A stretch of DNA of 64,000 nucleotides from positions 1 to 64,000 of the forward strand of contig NZ_JANCTC010000006.1 of assembly GCF_024297145.1 (NCBI RefSeq). The letters run 5' to 3'. A program made the translations under genes and the position numbers. Below, piece after piece: positions 17,805 to 28,491 of the stretch. This DNA is from Mesorhizobium sp. LMG 17147. Its GTDB lineage: Bacteria > Pseudomonadota > Alphaproteobacteria > Rhizobiales > Rhizobiaceae. Below the pieces are notes generated by a model. That model worked only from the letters and a program-made list of their open reading frames with translations. It was not told where the DNA came from and ran no database searches. The stretch's first letter is position 1, and each line of letters opens with the position of its first letter.

Positions 17805-18141
17805 CAATGCGGGTATCCTGATGATGCCGGACAGAGCAGAGAATCTGCGATTCCGCGCCCATGCTAGCAGGGTTTTGGCGGTATCCATGTCAGGAGAGAA
17901 AAGTGGAGTGAAAAGTGAAAGAAATCAAACAGGAGCGGATCTGACCAGTTTTCCCGGATATGCCGCCCAGCACCGCGATTTGAACAAGGTTTGACTTGCT
18001 TCGCCGAAAGCGCTGCGCTAACCCTCGCCGCGTTGCAGCATAGAGCCCCCTTAAAACGGTTCAGTGGTTAAACTGTCACGCTTCCGCAAGTGGGTCCGGT
18101 GCTGTAATCAGAGTGGATTGGCCGCCAACGGAAACTGCAGC
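17805..18141. other. Intergenic region between the YcaQ-like gene and nuoA
   Basis: This 337-bp divergent intergenic stretch must hold the nuo promoter. A TTGACT at 17991-17996 followed 17-20 nt later by TGCGCTAAC is the best candidate, but the -10 match is poor. I see no RNA gene or repeat here. Confidence 0.4.
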
Positions 18142-18507
18142 ATGAACGCACTTTTAGGTTCGTACCTGCCCATCGTCCTGTTCATCGGCGTGGCGCTGGT
18201 GGTCGGGCTGGCGCTGCTTGCCGCACCCTTCCTGGTGGCCTACCGCAACCCCGATCCGGAAAAGCTTTCGGCCTATGAATGCGGCTTCAACTCGTTCGAC
18301 GATGCGCGCATGAAGTTCGACATCCGCTTCTACCTGGTGTCGATCCTGTTCATCATCTTCGATCTGGAGGTAGCCTTCCTGTTTCCTTGGGCGGTGTCGT
18401 TCAGCCAGATCGGCATGCTCGGTTTTTGGTCGATGATGGTGTTTTTGGCGGTGCTGACCATCGGCTTTGCCTATGAATGGAAAAAAGGAGCGCTGGAATG
18501 GGATTGA
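18142..18507 (+). CDS. nuoA: NADH-quinone oxidoreductase subunit A
   Basis: Membrane subunit of complex I. The 121 aa have three hydrophobic helices and the conserved loop [20 protein letters not shown] between helices 1 and 2. The start at 18142 gives the normal length; the frame is open upstream but not family-like. First gene of the nuo operon, overlapping nuoB by 10 bp. Confidence 0.97.
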   Translation: MNALLGSYLPIVLFIGVALVVGLALLAAPFLVAYRNPDPEKLSAYECGFNSFDDARMKFDIRFYLVSILFIIFDLEVAFLFPWAVSFSQIGMLGFWSMMVFLAVLTIGFAYEWKKGALEWD

Positions 18508-19079
18508 ACGACAGTTCCGGCACGCTCGTCGCGCCGAAGCCCAAGGGCCTCATCGACCCCAACACCGGCAGGCCGGTGGGGGAGGATGATCCGTTCTTCC
18601 TGGAGATCAACAACGAGCTCGCCGACAAGGGCTTTCTCGTCACCTCGACCGAGGCGCTGATCACCTGGGCGCGCAGCGGCTCGCTGATGTTCATGACCTT
18701 CGGTCTCGCCTGCTGCGCGGTCGAGATGATCCATACCTCGATGCCGCGCTATGACTCCGAGAGGTTCGGTGTCGCGCCGCGCGCGTCTCCGCGTCAGTCC
18801 GACATCATGATCGTTGCCGGCACGCTGACCAACAAGATGGCGCCGGCGCTGCGCAAGGTCTACGATCAGATGCCGGAGCCGCGCTATGTCATCTCGATGG
18901 GCTCCTGCGCCAATGGCGGCGGCTATTATCATTATTCCTATTCGGTGGTGCGTGGCTGCGACCGCATCGTGCCGGTCGACATCTACGTGCCCGGCTGCCC
19001 GCCGAGCGCCGAAGCGCTGCTCTACGGCATCCTTCTGCTGCAGAAGAAGATCCGCCGCACCGGCACGATCGAACGGTAA
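18498..19079 (+). CDS. nuoB: NADH-quinone oxidoreductase subunit B
   Basis: Carries iron-sulfur cluster N2, the electron donor to quinone. The 193 aa show [12 protein letters not shown] (adjacent cysteines), [20 protein letters not shown] and [13 protein letters not shown]. An AAAAAAGGAG ribosome-binding site precedes the ATG at 18498. In most alphaproteobacteria nuoC follows directly; here an unrelated 179-codon ORF intervenes. Confidence 0.97.
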   Translation: MGLNDSSGTLVAPKPKGLIDPNTGRPVGEDDPFFLEINNELADKGFLVTSTEALITWARSGSLMFMTFGLACCAVEMIHTSMPRYDSERFGVAPRASPRQSDIMIVAGTLTNKMAPALRKVYDQMPEPRYVISMGSCANGGGYYHYSYSVVRGCDRIVPVDIYVPGCPPSAEALLYGILLLQKKIRRTGTIER

Positions 19080-19085
19080 ATCGCC

Positions 19086-19625
19086 ATGGATGAAGATCGG
19101 ATCATTTATGGCAACCCTGAGCCTTGGCTGGATTTGATGTTCAAAACGTCCGAGCAGCGATTTGTAAAGACGGACTCCGGTTCGACGTTTTATTCGTCGG
19201 CGCTTTCAACAGACACGAAATTTGGTGCTGCTGGTGTCGGTGTCGACATCCGATTGAATGACTGGGAAGCTGAGCCGACAAGCGACCCACGAATAGTCTT
19301 TTACCACGGCGACGTGAGACTGCGATCGCTTGGGGATCGAACCAAGAATCTGATTGCTGAAATGTCGGCTAAGTTTCCCTCCGCAGCGTCTGGCCAGGGA
19401 GCGCCTGCCGAAAAGCTGTTTGTGGAATGCGTTGCTCTAAATGGCGACCCCGCCAATCTGGAAACCCGGCAGTTTGTTGGAAAGCTGTCTTTTGGCGAGC
19501 CGGGTGACAACAATGAATGTCAGGTTTTTTTGACCATTGATGCCGCCAGGGAGAGCGGTTGGTTTGGCGAGAAAGATCCGGATGACTCGCACAAGGTTCT
19601 AGGCTGGTTGGCGAGGCTGTCATGA
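19086..19625 (+). CDS. Unrecognised 179-aa protein inserted between nuoB and nuoC
   Basis: I do not recognise this protein. It has no signal peptide, membrane segment or cysteine cluster, looks mixed alpha/beta and is acidic ([20 protein letters not shown] near the C terminus). The DNA is visibly less GC-rich than nuoB and nuoC and uses codons they avoid (TTT, GTT, AAT), which suggests recent acquisition. It starts 6 bp after nuoB with a weak ribosome-binding site and its TGA overlaps the nuoC ATG (ATGA), so nuoC now depends on signals inside this ORF. It is not a standard complex I subunit. Confidence 0.75.
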   Translation: MDEDRIIYGNPEPWLDLMFKTSEQRFVKTDSGSTFYSSALSTDTKFGAAGVGVDIRLNDWEAEPTSDPRIVFYHGDVRLRSLGDRTKNLIAEMSAKFPSAASGQGAPAEKLFVECVALNGDPANLETRQFVGKLSFGEPGDNNECQVFLTIDAARESGWFGEKDPDDSHKVLGWLARLS

Positions 19626-20224
19626 CCCAGGCGTTGAATGACCTCTCTACCTATCTCGGCGAGAAGCTGACCGGCCGGATCGGCGAGGTGGTGTTTGCCT
19701 ATGGCGAACTCACCATCTCGGTCGAACCGCGCGACCTGATCGAGGTAGTGACCTTCCTGCGCGACGACCCGAAATGCCAGTTCATCTCGATCATCGATGT
19801 CTGCGGCGCCGATTATCCGTCGCGGGCAAAGCGCTTCGACGTCGTCTATCATTTGCTGTCGCCGAGGCAGAATATCCGCATCCGCATCAAGGTCCAGGCC
19901 GACGAAGAGACGCTGGTGCCGTCAATCACCGGCATATATCCCGGCGCCGACTGGTTCGAACGCGAAACCTACGATCTCTATGGCGTGCTGTTTTCGGGCC
20001 ATCCCGATCTGCGGCGGATTCTGACCGACTACGGCTTCGAAGGCCATCCGCTGCGCAAGGACTTTCCGCTGACCGGCTTCGTCGAGGTGCGCTACGACGA
20101 CGAAGCCAAGCGCGTCATCTACGAGCCGGTGGAGCTCAAGCAGGAATTCCGCAATTTCGATTTTCTGTCCCCATGGGAAGGCACGGATTATGTTCTGCCG
20201 GGGGACGAGAAGGCAAAACAGTGA
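19622..20224 (+). CDS. nuoC: NADH-quinone oxidoreductase subunit C
   Basis: The 30-kDa peripheral-arm subunit that contacts NuoD. The 200 aa end with the family signature [20 protein letters not shown], followed by [11 protein letters not shown]. The ATG overlaps the stop of the 179-aa ORF upstream, and nuoD begins at the very next base after its TGA. Confidence 0.97.
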   Translation: MTQALNDLSTYLGEKLTGRIGEVVFAYGELTISVEPRDLIEVVTFLRDDPKCQFISIIDVCGADYPSRAKRFDVVYHLLSPRQNIRIRIKVQADEETLVPSITGIYPGADWFERETYDLYGVLFSGHPDLRRILTDYGFEGHPLRKDFPLTGFVEVRYDDEAKRVIYEPVELKQEFRNFDFLSPWEGTDYVLPGDEKAKQ

Positions 20225-21415
20225 ATGGCTGAAACCTCCGTCCGCAACTTCAACATCAATTTCGGCCCGCAGCATCCGGCTGCGCACGGCGTTTTGCGCC
20301 TCGTGCTGGAGCTCGACGGCGAGGTCGTCGACCGGGTCGATCCGCATATCGGACTGTTGCATCGCGGCACGGAAAAGCTGATCGAGCACAAGACTTATCT
20401 GCAGGCGGTGCCTTATCTCGACCGGCTCGACTATTGCGCGCCGATGAACCAGGAGCATGCCTTTGCGCTCGCAGCCGAGCGGCTGCTCGGCATCGAGGTG
20501 CCGAAGCGCGGGCAGCTTATTCGAGTTCTCTACTCTGAGATCGGCCGCATCATGTCGCACATCCTCAATGTGACGACGCAGGCGATGGATGTCGGCGCGC
20601 TGACGCCGCCGCTGTGGGGCTTCGTCGAGCGCGAAAAGCTGATGGTGTTCTATGAGCGTGCCAGCGGCTCGCGCATGCATGCGGCCTATTTCCGGCCGGG
20701 CGGCGTGCATCAGGACCTGCCGCAGAAGCTGATCGAGGACATCGGCAAGTGGATCGACCCGTTCCTGAAGTCGATCGACGACCTCGACGCACTCTTGACC
20801 GGCAACCGTATCTTCAAGCAGCGAAATGTCGACATTGCCACCGTCTCCCTGGCGGACGCCTGGGCCTGGGGGTTTTCCGGCGTCATGGTGCGCGGCTCGG
20901 GTGCGCCGTGGGACCTACGCAAATCGCAACCCTACGAATGCTATGCCGAGCTGGATTTCGACATTCCGGTCGGCAAGAACGGCGACTGTTTCGACCGTTA
21001 TCTTGTACGCATGGAAGAGATGCGGCAGTCGGCGAAAATCATGCGCCAGTGCGTCGACCTGTTGCTCGGCAAGGAGGGCGGCGGGCCGGTGTCGAACCTC
21101 GACGGCAAGGTGGTGCCGCCGAAGCGCGCGGCGATGAAGCGCTCGATGGAAGCGCTGATCCATCACTTCAAGCTCTACACCGAAGGCTACCGCGTTCCGG
21201 CCGGCGAGGTCTATGCCGCGGTCGAGGCTCCGAAGGGCGAGTTCGGCGTCTATCTCGTCTCCGACGGCACCAACAAGCCCTACCGCTGCAAGCTGCGCGC
21301 GCCGGGCTTTGCGCATCTGCAAGCCATGGACTTTTTGTGCCGCGGCCACATGCTGGCCGACGTCACCGCCGTTCTCGGCTCCCTCGACATCGTGTTTGGT
21401 GAGGTCGATCGCTAA
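20225..21415 (+). CDS. nuoD: NADH-quinone oxidoreductase subunit D
   Basis: The 49-kDa subunit that forms much of the quinone-binding site with NuoB. The 396 aa include [20 protein letters not shown] near the N terminus and [12 protein letters not shown], followed by the [18 protein letters not shown] segment. It begins directly after the nuoC stop and ends directly before the nuoE ATG. Confidence 0.97.
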   Translation: MAETSVRNFNINFGPQHPAAHGVLRLVLELDGEVVDRVDPHIGLLHRGTEKLIEHKTYLQAVPYLDRLDYCAPMNQEHAFALAAERLLGIEVPKRGQLIRVLYSEIGRIMSHILNVTTQAMDVGALTPPLWGFVEREKLMVFYERASGSRMHAAYFRPGGVHQDLPQKLIEDIGKWIDPFLKSIDDLDALLTGNRIFKQRNVDIATVSLADAWAWGFSGVMVRGSGAPWDLRKSQPYECYAELDFDIPVGKNGDCFDRYLVRMEEMRQSAKIMRQCVDLLLGKEGGGPVSNLDGKVVPPKRAAMKRSMEALIHHFKLYTEGYRVPAGEVYAAVEAPKGEFGVYLVSDGTNKPYRCKLRAPGFAHLQAMDFLCRGHMLADVTAVLGSLDIVFGEVDR

Positions 21416-22477
21416 ATGTCAGTCCGCCGTCTCGCAGAAGCCAGCCTCCAGCCAGCCTCCTTCGCCTTCAGCCGGGCGAATGCGGCAGCGGCGAAGCAGT
21501 GGATCAAGAAATATCCGAAGGGGCGCGAGCAATCCGCGATCATTCCCTTGCTCATGCTGGCGCAGGAGCAGGAAGGCTGGGTGACCAAGGCGGCGATCGA
21601 GGCAATCTCCGACATGCTCGGCATGCCCTATATCAGAGGGCTGGAAGTCGCCACCTTCTATACGCAATACCAGCTCAATCCGGTCGGCAGCCGCGCCCAT
21701 ATCCAGGTCTGCGGCACCACGCCCTGCATGCTGCGCGGCTCGGAAGCGCTGATGGACGTGTGCCGCTCGAAGATCCATCACGACCAGTTCCACACCAACG
21801 ACAAAGGCACGCTATCGTGGGAGGAGGTCGAGTGCCTCGGCGCTTGCGTCAACGCGCCGATGGTGATGATATTCAAGGACACCTATGAGGATTTGACGCC
21901 GGAGCGGCTTGCCGAGATCATCGACCTTTATGACGCCGGCAAGGGCGCCACCGTGAAACCGGGACCGCAAAACGGCCGCATCACCTCTGAGCCGGCCAGT
22001 GGCCTGACGACCCTTAAGAGTGAAAAGGCGATCCTCAAGGCGACCCGCGACCGGGAAACCAGGGCCGCGACCAAGGCCGCCAAGGAAGCAGCGCCGGCGG
22101 CTAACGCCGCAGCGCCGGTTCCGCCTGCTGCCGCGCCTGCACCGGCGCCAGTTGCGCCCTCGAATGCCAGCAAGCCGAAGACCGATGCGGTCGAGACCAG
22201 CCCGGCGCTGAAATCGCCGTCGGTGACAAAAGTCGCGCCCGCGGCGGAGAAGGCGGCGAGCGTTGCTGCGCCTCTGCATTCGGCCGCCAATGCCAACAAG
22301 GCCGAGCCGCAGGTCGAGGACGTCTCGAAACAGCGCAAAGGCTCCAAGAACAAGGCCGAGCCGGCGTCTGCTTTCAAAGCGCCGGAGGCCAAGGTTAAAC
22401 CGGCGAAGGCTGCCGCCGAAGCGGCCAAGCCGTCGCCCGGAAACGGGAGCCGGCCGACCGGCAAGAAGCCGGTCTGA
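21416..22477 (+). CDS. nuoE: NADH-quinone oxidoreductase subunit E with long low-complexity tail
   Basis: The 24-kDa [2Fe-2S] subunit of the NADH dehydrogenase module. Cluster ligands lie in [14 protein letters not shown] (near residue 100) and [13 protein letters not shown] (near 140). The catalytic fold ends near residue 185; the remaining 170 or so residues are Ala/Pro/Lys-rich and appear disordered, making this 353-aa protein about twice the usual bacterial length. The reading frame is well supported by codon bias, so the tail is probably translated. Confidence 0.95.
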   Translation: MSVRRLAEASLQPASFAFSRANAAAAKQWIKKYPKGREQSAIIPLLMLAQEQEGWVTKAAIEAISDMLGMPYIRGLEVATFYTQYQLNPVGSRAHIQVCGTTPCMLRGSEALMDVCRSKIHHDQFHTNDKGTLSWEEVECLGACVNAPMVMIFKDTYEDLTPERLAEIIDLYDAGKGATVKPGPQNGRITSEPASGLTTLKSEKAILKATRDRETRAATKAAKEAAPAANAAAPVPPAAAPAPAPVAPSNASKPKTDAVETSPALKSPSVTKVAPAAEKAASVAAPLHSAANANKAEPQVEDVSKQRKGSKNKAEPASAFKAPEAKVKPAKAAAEAAKPSPGNGSRPTGKKPV

Positions 22478-22488
22478 AGGAACGAGCA

Positions 22489-23793
22489 ATGCTTCAGGAC
22501 AGAGACCGCATCTTCAACAACATCTACGGCCGCTTCGACAAGTCGCTGGCCGGCGCCATGGCGCGCGGCGCCTGGGACAACACGCCCGGCATCATCGCCA
22601 AGGGGCGCGAGTGGATCGTCAACGAGATGAAGGCATCGGGCCTGCGCGGCCGCGGCGGCGCCGGCTTCCCGACCGGGCTGAAATGGTCGTTCATGCCCAA
22701 GCAAAGCGACGGTCGGCCGAGCTATCTCGTCGTCAATGCCGACGAGTCCGAACCCGGCACCTGCAAGGACCGCGATATATTGCGCCACGATCCGCATACG
22801 CTGGTCGAGGGCTGCCTGATCGCCGGCTTCGCCATGGGCGCGGTCGCCGCCTACATCTATGTGCGCGGCGAGTTCATCCGCGAGCGCGAGGCGCTGCAAC
22901 GCGCCATCGACGAGGCCTATGCGGCCAAGCTGATCGGCAAGAACAATACCTCCGGCTACGATTTCGACATTTACATGCACCATGGCGCCGGCGCCTATAT
23001 CTGTGGCGAGGAAACGGCGCTGCTCGAAAGCCTCGAAGGCAAGAAAGGCCAGCCGCGGCTGAAGCCGCCGTTTCCGGCCAATGTCGGCCTCTATGGCTGC
23101 CCGACGACGGTCAACAATGTCGAGTCCATCGCCGTGGCGCCAACCATCCTGCGCCGCGGTGCGGCCTGGTTCTCGTCCTTCGGCCGGCCCAACAATGCCG
23201 GCACCAAGCTGTTCTGCATCTCCGGCCACGTCAACAATCCGTGCACCGTCGAAGAGGCGATGTCGATCCCGTTCCGCGAACTGATCGAGACGCATTGCGG
23301 CGGTATCCGCGGCGGCTGGGACAATCTGCTGGCGGTCATTCCGGGCGGCGCCTCGGTGCCGTTGGTGCCGGCCGAGCAGATCATCGACGCGCCGATGGAT
23401 TTCGATGCGCTGCGCGACCTGAAATCGGGCCTAGGCACCGCGGCTGTCATCGTCATGGACAAATCGACCGATGTCGTGAAGGCGATCGCGCGGCTGTCCT
23501 ATTTCTACAAGCACGAGAGCTGCGGCCAGTGCACGCCCTGCCGTGAGGGCACGGGCTGGATGTGGCGGGTGATGGAACGGCTGGTGCGCGGCGAGGCGCA
23601 GAAGCGCGAGATCGACATGCTGCTCGACGTGACCAAGCAGGTCGAGGGCCACACGATCTGCGCTCTGGGCGATGCGGCGGCATGGCCGATCCAGGGCCTG
23701 ATGCGGCATTTCCGCGGCGAGGTGGAGCGGCGCATCGACGAGTTTTCGCGCAACGCACACCGCGCCGAACCGGTGCTGGCGGCGGCGGAATAG
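22489..23793 (+). CDS. nuoF: NADH-quinone oxidoreductase subunit F
   Basis: The 51-kDa subunit that binds NADH and FMN and carries the N3 [4Fe-4S] cluster. The 434 aa show [17 protein letters not shown] near residue 52, [16 protein letters not shown] near 165 and the cluster motif [15 protein letters not shown], with the fourth Cys in [10 protein letters not shown]. It lies 11 bp after nuoE. Confidence 0.97.
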   Translation: MLQDRDRIFNNIYGRFDKSLAGAMARGAWDNTPGIIAKGREWIVNEMKASGLRGRGGAGFPTGLKWSFMPKQSDGRPSYLVVNADESEPGTCKDRDILRHDPHTLVEGCLIAGFAMGAVAAYIYVRGEFIREREALQRAIDEAYAAKLIGKNNTSGYDFDIYMHHGAGAYICGEETALLESLEGKKGQPRLKPPFPANVGLYGCPTTVNNVESIAVAPTILRRGAAWFSSFGRPNNAGTKLFCISGHVNNPCTVEEAMSIPFRELIETHCGGIRGGWDNLLAVIPGGASVPLVPAEQIIDAPMDFDALRDLKSGLGTAAVIVMDKSTDVVKAIARLSYFYKHESCGQCTPCREGTGWMWRVMERLVRGEAQKREIDMLLDVTKQVEGHTICALGDAAAWPIQGLMRHFRGEVERRIDEFSRNAHRAEPVLAAAE

Positions 23794-23872
23794 AAGAAGT
23801 CAAAAAATACGGGCGAATGCCCGAAACGAGGAAACGAGCGCGGGGCAGACGGAAACGACCAGGAGACCACCT

Positions 23873-24568
23873 ATGTCGCTGTTTTCGATACCCGACGATT
23901 TGACGCCCGATGGGGACCCGTTCTTGCAGATGAACCAGGACCTGACCAGGACAATGCCGAAGGAGATGGCCAGCGCCGTCAATCTCCTGGCGCATCCTGT
24001 CGCCGGCGCGGCGGCGATGACGGCACTCGGCATCGGGCTTGCCAACCACGCCTTCGGCGTCTGGATGGGCGTGCTTTCAGGCGTGGCCGAGACCTCGCAG
24101 CGGCTTTGGCAGCCGGTCACCGAGGATTTCGAGGCCCGGACCGAACGCGTTTCCGCGCCCGGCAAAAGCTCCTCGACCAAGGCGCGCGCAGCCACCAAAA
24201 CCCTGATTGCCGAGGCGCAGTCCTTCGCCAATGACGTGACCGACATTGCGACAAGCACTGCGGCGCGGAGCGTGGCGAATGCGAGCGCCGTTGCAGCGGA
24301 CGCATCGGCCGGGCTCATGCCGGAGGATTTCAAGCAGCCCAAGCCGATGGACCGGCCAGCCGTGCCCGCCGACCTCAAGGCAATATCGGGTATCGGGCCG
24401 AAACTGGAAAAGGTGCTGAACGGCCTTGGCATCTGGACATACGCCCAGATTGCCGCGTGGACGCCGCAAGAGATCGCCTGGGTCGAAGATTACCTGTCGT
24501 TGAAGGGCCGTATCGGCCGTGACGGCTGGATCGGTCAGGCGGCCGCATTGGCCGGGGCCAAAAATTGA
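23873..24568 (+). CDS. Helix-hairpin-helix domain protein within the nuo operon
   Basis: A 231-aa protein not found among the 14 core Nuo subunits. Residues 1-60 include a hydrophobic segment (VAGAAAMTALGIGLANHAFG), 75-165 are Ala/Ser-rich, and about 168-228 form a domain beginning LKAISGIGPKLEKVLNGLGI and continuing TYAQIAAW...KGRIGRDGWIGQA. From memory, the same domain occurs at the C terminus of alphaproteobacterial ribosomal protein L21 and of some NuoE proteins, where it is annotated as a helix-hairpin-helix fold. Rhizobial genomes often label this gene NADH-ubiquinone dehydrogenase because of its position. The function is unknown; a complex I accessory or assembly role is an inference from synteny. 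Confidence 0.75.
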   Translation: MSLFSIPDDLTPDGDPFLQMNQDLTRTMPKEMASAVNLLAHPVAGAAAMTALGIGLANHAFGVWMGVLSGVAETSQRLWQPVTEDFEARTERVSAPGKSSSTKARAATKTLIAEAQSFANDVTDIATSTAARSVANASAVAADASAGLMPEDFKQPKPMDRPAVPADLKAISGIGPKLEKVLNGLGIWTYAQIAAWTPQEIAWVEDYLSLKGRIGRDGWIGQAAALAGAKN

Positions 24569-24642
24569 ATTCAATACCGTGCGCGGTGTCGGCTGCGCCC
24601 GGAAGGAAAGATTGCGGAACGTCCGCAGAGGTTTGAGGCGAA

Positions 24643-26724
24643 ATGGCAAAGCTCAAGGTCGACGGGAAAGAGATCACTGTACCCGACCACTACACGTTGC
24701 TGCAGGCGGCCGAGGACGCAGGTGCTGAAGTGCCGCGCTTCTGCTTCCATGAGCGGCTGTCGATCGCCGGCAATTGCCGCATGTGCCTGATCGAGGTGAA
24801 GGGCGGCCCGCCCAAGCCGCAGGCGTCCTGCGCCATGGGCGTGCGCGACCTGCGCCCCGGTCCAAATGGCGAGCCGCCGGAAATCTTCACCAACACGCCG
24901 ATGGTCAAGAAGGCCCGCGAAGGCGTGATGGAATTCCTGCTGATCAACCATCCGCTGGATTGCCCGATCTGCGATCAGGGCGGCGAGTGCGACCTGCAGG
25001 ACCAGGCGATGGCGTTCGGCGTCGATTCCTCGCGCTACCATGAGAACAAGCGGGCGGTCGAAGACAAGTATATCGGGCCGCTGGTCAAGACGATCATGAA
25101 CCGCTGCATCCATTGCACGCGCTGCGTCCGCTTTACCACCGAGATTGCGGGCATATCCGAGCTCGGCCTGATCGGCCGCGGCGAGGATGCCGAGATCACC
25201 ACCTATCTCGAAAGCGCGATGACGTCGGAACTGCAGGGCAATGTCATCGACCTTTGCCCGGTCGGTGCGCTGACCTCCAAACCCTACGCCTTCCAGGCAC
25301 GGCCGTGGGAACTGACCAAGACAGAATCCATCGACGTGATGGACGCCGTCGGCTCCGCGATCCGCGTCGATAGCCGGGGCCGCGAAGTGATGCGCATCCT
25401 GCCGCGTACCAACGAGGCGGTGAACGAGGAATGGATTTCCGACAAGACCCGCTTCATCTGGGACGGCTTGCGCACGCAGCGCCTCGACCGCCCCTATGTG
25501 CGCAAGGACGGCAGACTGGCACCGGCAAGCTGGGCCGAGGCTTTTTCCGCGATCAAGGAAGCGGTGTCGAATGCCGCACCCGAAAAGATCGGTGCCATTG
25601 CCGGCGATCTTGCCGCCGTCGAGGAGATCTACGCGCTTAAGCTTCTGATGGCTTCGCTCGGCTCGAAGAACACCGACTGCCGCCAGGACGGTGCCGCACT
25701 CGATCCGTCGCTCGGCCGGGCGAGCTATGTCTTCAACCCGACCATCGAAGGCATCGAACAGGCCGATGCGGTGCTGATCATCGGCGCCAATCCGCGCTTC
25801 GAGGCATCCTTGCTCAACGCCCGCATCCGCAAGCGCTGGCGGGCCGGCAATCTGCCGGTCGGCGTCATCGGCGATGTCGGCGATACGCGCTATGATTACG
25901 AGCAGCTCGGCGCTGGACCGGAATCGCTGAAGGATCTGGCCGACGGCAACGGCAAGTTCTTCCAACTGCTGAAGAAGGCGACGCATCCGCTGATCATCGT
26001 CGGACAGGGTGCGCTGGCGCGTCCGGACGGCGCGGCCGTGCTTGGCCAGGCGGCGAAGCTCGCCGTCGCAGTCAACGCCGCTAGGGCCGACTGGAACGGC
26101 TTTGCCGTGCTGCACACCGCCGCGGCGCGTGTCGGCGGCCTCGATGTCGGCTTCGTACCGGGCGAGGGCGGCAGGAATGTCGCCGGCATGCTGGGCGAGA
26201 CCGACGTGCTGTTCCTGCTCGGCGCCGACGAGATCGACATGGCCAAGACCGGCGGCGCTTTCGTCGTCTATATCGGCACGCATGGCGACAAGGGCGCGCA
26301 TCGCGCTAACGTCATCCTGCCGGGTGCCGCCTATACCGAGAAGTCGGGCACCTTCGTCAACACCGAGGGCCGCGTGCAGCAGACCAACCGGGCCGGCTTT
26401 GCGCCCGGCGAAGCGCGCGAGGACTGGGCGATTCTCAGGGCTCTGTCGGATGTGCTCGGCAAGAAGCTGCCGTTCGATTCGCTGCCGCAGCTACGCGCAA
26501 AGCTCTATGCGCAATACCCGCATCTTGCCCGCATCGACCATGTCGCGGCCGGCGACCCGGCCGACATCGCCAGGGTGGCCAAGCTCGGCGGGCGGCTGAA
26601 CAAGGGCACCTTCACCTCACCGGTCAAGGATTTCTACCTGACCAATCCGATCGCGCGGGCTTCCGCGGTGATGGCCGAATGCTCGGCTTTGGCGAAAAAC
26701 GGCTTCAGGCAGGCGGCGGAGTAG
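24643..26724 (+). CDS. nuoG: NADH-quinone oxidoreductase subunit G
   Basis: The 75-kDa subunit that carries several iron-sulfur clusters in the peripheral arm. The 693 aa start with a [2Fe-2S] ferredoxin domain ([18 protein letters not shown]), then [18 protein letters not shown] (near residues 103-120) and [12 protein letters not shown] (near 153). A molybdopterin-oxidoreductase-like domain follows. Normal length; nuoH starts two bases after its stop. Confidence 0.97.
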   Translation: MAKLKVDGKEITVPDHYTLLQAAEDAGAEVPRFCFHERLSIAGNCRMCLIEVKGGPPKPQASCAMGVRDLRPGPNGEPPEIFTNTPMVKKAREGVMEFLLINHPLDCPICDQGGECDLQDQAMAFGVDSSRYHENKRAVEDKYIGPLVKTIMNRCIHCTRCVRFTTEIAGISELGLIGRGEDAEITTYLESAMTSELQGNVIDLCPVGALTSKPYAFQARPWELTKTESIDVMDAVGSAIRVDSRGREVMRILPRTNEAVNEEWISDKTRFIWDGLRTQRLDRPYVRKDGRLAPASWAEAFSAIKEAVSNAAPEKIGAIAGDLAAVEEIYALKLLMASLGSKNTDCRQDGAALDPSLGRASYVFNPTIEGIEQADAVLIIGANPRFEASLLNARIRKRWRAGNLPVGVIGDVGDTRYDYEQLGAGPESLKDLADGNGKFFQLLKKATHPLIIVGQGALARPDGAAVLGQAAKLAVAVNAARADWNGFAVLHTAAARVGGLDVGFVPGEGGRNVAGMLGETDVLFLLGADEIDMAKTGGAFVVYIGTHGDKGAHRANVILPGAAYTEKSGTFVNTEGRVQQTNRAGFAPGEAREDWAILRALSDVLGKKLPFDSLPQLRAKLYAQYPHLARIDHVAAGDPADIARVAKLGGRLNKGTFTSPVKDFYLTNPIARASAVMAECSALAKNGFRQAAE

Positions 26725-26726
26725 AT

Positions 26727-27770
26727 ATGGACACCTTCTTCTCCTTTTATGTGCTGCCGGCGCTGCTGATCCTTTTGAAGTCGGTCGTGCTGATCGTCGT
26801 TCTGTTGATCTTCGTCGCCTATGTGCTTTACGCAGACCGCAAGATCTGGGCGGCGGTGCAATTGCGCCGCGGACCGAACGTCGTCGGCCCGTGGGGCACG
26901 CTGCAGGCCTTCGCCGATCTGCTGAAATTCGTCTTCAAGGAACCGGTGATCCCGTCCGGCGCCAATAAGGGCGTTTTCCTGCTGGCGCCCTTGGTGTCGG
27001 CGGTGCTGGCGATCTCTGCATGGGCGGTCATACCGGTCAATGAAGGCTGGGCGATCGCCAACGTCAATGTCGGCATCCTCTATGTCTTCGCCATCTCCTC
27101 GCTCGAGGTCTATGGCGTGATCATGGGCGGCTGGGCGTCCAATTCGAAATACCCGTTCCTTGGCGCGCTGCGCTCGGCGGCGCAGATGGTGTCCTACGAA
27201 GTCTCGATCGGCTTTGTCATCGTCACCGTGCTGCTTTGCGTCGGCTCGCTCAACCTGTCCGACATCGTCCTGTCGCAGCAGGACGGGCTGGGCACGCGGC
27301 TCGGCCTGCCCAACACCTTCCTCGACTGGCATTGGCTGTCGCTGTTCCCGATGTTCATCGTCTTCTTCATCTCGGCGCTGGCCGAAACCAACCGTCCGCC
27401 CTTCGATCTTGTGGAAGCCGAATCGGAACTCGTCGCCGGCCATATGGTCGAATATTCGTCGACGCCGTTCCTGCTGTTCTTCCTCGGCGAATATGTCGCC
27501 GTCGTCCTGATGTGCGCTCTGGCCACCATCCTATTCCTTGGCGGCTGGCTGCCGCCCTTCAACTTCGCGCCGTTCACCTGGGTGCCGTGGCTGATCTGGT
27601 TCGTGCTCAAGGTCTGCCTGGTGTTCTTCATGTTCTCGATGGTGAAGGCGTTCGTGCCGCGCTATCGCTACGACCAACTGATGCGGCTCGGCTGGAAGGT
27701 GTTCCTGCCGATCTCGCTATTCATGGTGGTCGCCACCGCCGCTTTCCTAAAGATCACGGGGTTTGCCTGA
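26727..27770 (+). CDS. nuoH: NADH-quinone oxidoreductase subunit H
   Basis: Membrane subunit at the junction with the peripheral arm that shapes the quinone chamber. The 347 aa have about eight transmembrane helices and the conserved loops [13 protein letters not shown] and [20 protein letters not shown]. The start at 26727 gives the standard length. Its TGA overlaps the nuoI ATG by one base. Confidence 0.97.
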   Translation: MDTFFSFYVLPALLILLKSVVLIVVLLIFVAYVLYADRKIWAAVQLRRGPNVVGPWGTLQAFADLLKFVFKEPVIPSGANKGVFLLAPLVSAVLAISAWAVIPVNEGWAIANVNVGILYVFAISSLEVYGVIMGGWASNSKYPFLGALRSAAQMVSYEVSIGFVIVTVLLCVGSLNLSDIVLSQQDGLGTRLGLPNTFLDWHWLSLFPMFIVFFISALAETNRPPFDLVEAESELVAGHMVEYSSTPFLLFFLGEYVAVVLMCALATILFLGGWLPPFNFAPFTWVPWLIWFVLKVCLVFFMFSMVKAFVPRYRYDQLMRLGWKVFLPISLFMVVATAAFLKITGFA

Positions 27771-28261
27771 TGTCTGCATTATCCCAGGCCGCCAAGTCAC
27801 TGCTTTTGCAGGATTTCGTCGGCGCTTTCTTCCTGTCGATGCGCCAGTTCTTCGCGCCGAAGGAGACGATCAACTATCCGCATGAGAAGGGACCGGTCAG
27901 CCCGCGCTTCCGCGGCGAGCATGCGCTGCGCCGCTACCCGAACGGCGAGGAACGCTGCATCGCCTGCAAATTGTGCGAGGCGATCTGCCCGGCACAGGCC
28001 ATCACCATCGAAGCCGGCCCGCGCCGCAACGACGGCACGCGGCGCACCGTGCGCTACGACATCGATATGGTGAAATGCATCTATTGCGGCTTCTGTCAGG
28101 AAGCCTGCCCGGTCGACGCCATCGTCGAGGGACCGAATTTCGAATTCGCGACGGAGACGCGCGAGGAACTTTATTACGACAAGGACAGGCTCCTGGCCAA
28201 TGGCGACCGCTGGGAGCGTGAACTGGCGCGCAACATCTCGCTGGATGCGCCTTACCGCTGA
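27770..28261 (+). CDS. nuoI: NADH-quinone oxidoreductase subunit I
   Basis: The 23-kDa subunit with two [4Fe-4S] clusters: [16 protein letters not shown] and [16 protein letters not shown]. The 163 aa match the family. Unlike the other nuo junctions, it is followed by a 230-bp gap with palindromes before nuoJ. Confidence 0.97.
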   Translation: MSALSQAAKSLLLQDFVGAFFLSMRQFFAPKETINYPHEKGPVSPRFRGEHALRRYPNGEERCIACKLCEAICPAQAITIEAGPRRNDGTRRTVRYDIDMVKCIYCGFCQEACPVDAIVEGPNFEFATETREELYYDKDRLLANGDRWERELARNISLDAPYR

Positions 28262-28297
28262 TATTTGATGCATGAACGGGGCGAGGGTCTCGTTCAG

Positions 28298-28406
28298 AGG
28301 ATGATCCCGAAAAGTTGCATACTTTTCGGACAAGATCATCCTCCGGAATGAAAGAGTGTCGCATGTTTTCTTTTCGATCGGGTCTTTCAACCCGATCGGA
28401 ACATGC
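28298..28406. repeat. RIME-like element with two palindromes between nuoI and nuoJ
   Basis: Two adjacent inverted repeats: 28298-28343 (GAGGATGATC, then CGAAAAGT, loop, ACTTTTCG, then GATCATCCTC) and 28361-28406 (GCATGTT and CGATCGGGT pairing with ACCCGATCG and AACATGC). The span of 109 bp with two large palindromes matches the described form of rhizobial intergenic mosaic elements (RIME). The assignment is by form, not by alignment. Confidence 0.7.
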
Positions 28407-28447
28407 GATAGGAACACGCAACTTGCCGACCGGAGGCGGTGGCAAAA

Positions 28448-28467
28448 AACAGGACGAACGTCCTGTT
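28448..28467 (+). promoter_or_regulatory. Perfect 9-bp stem-loop just upstream of nuoJ
   Basis: AACAGGACG-AA-CGTCCTGTT is a perfect inverted repeat ending 24 nt before the nuoJ ATG, with no T-run after it. It could be an mRNA-processing or stability hairpin within the nuo transcript, or an operator. Confidence 0.5.
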
Positions 28468-28491
28468 CTGACAGGAAACCCGGGGGAACCC

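Noticed and set aside
28298-28406. Intrinsic terminator ending nuoI transcription
   Set aside because: The palindromes lack T-runs and match the form of an intergenic mosaic element; nuoJ-N have no clear promoter of their own.
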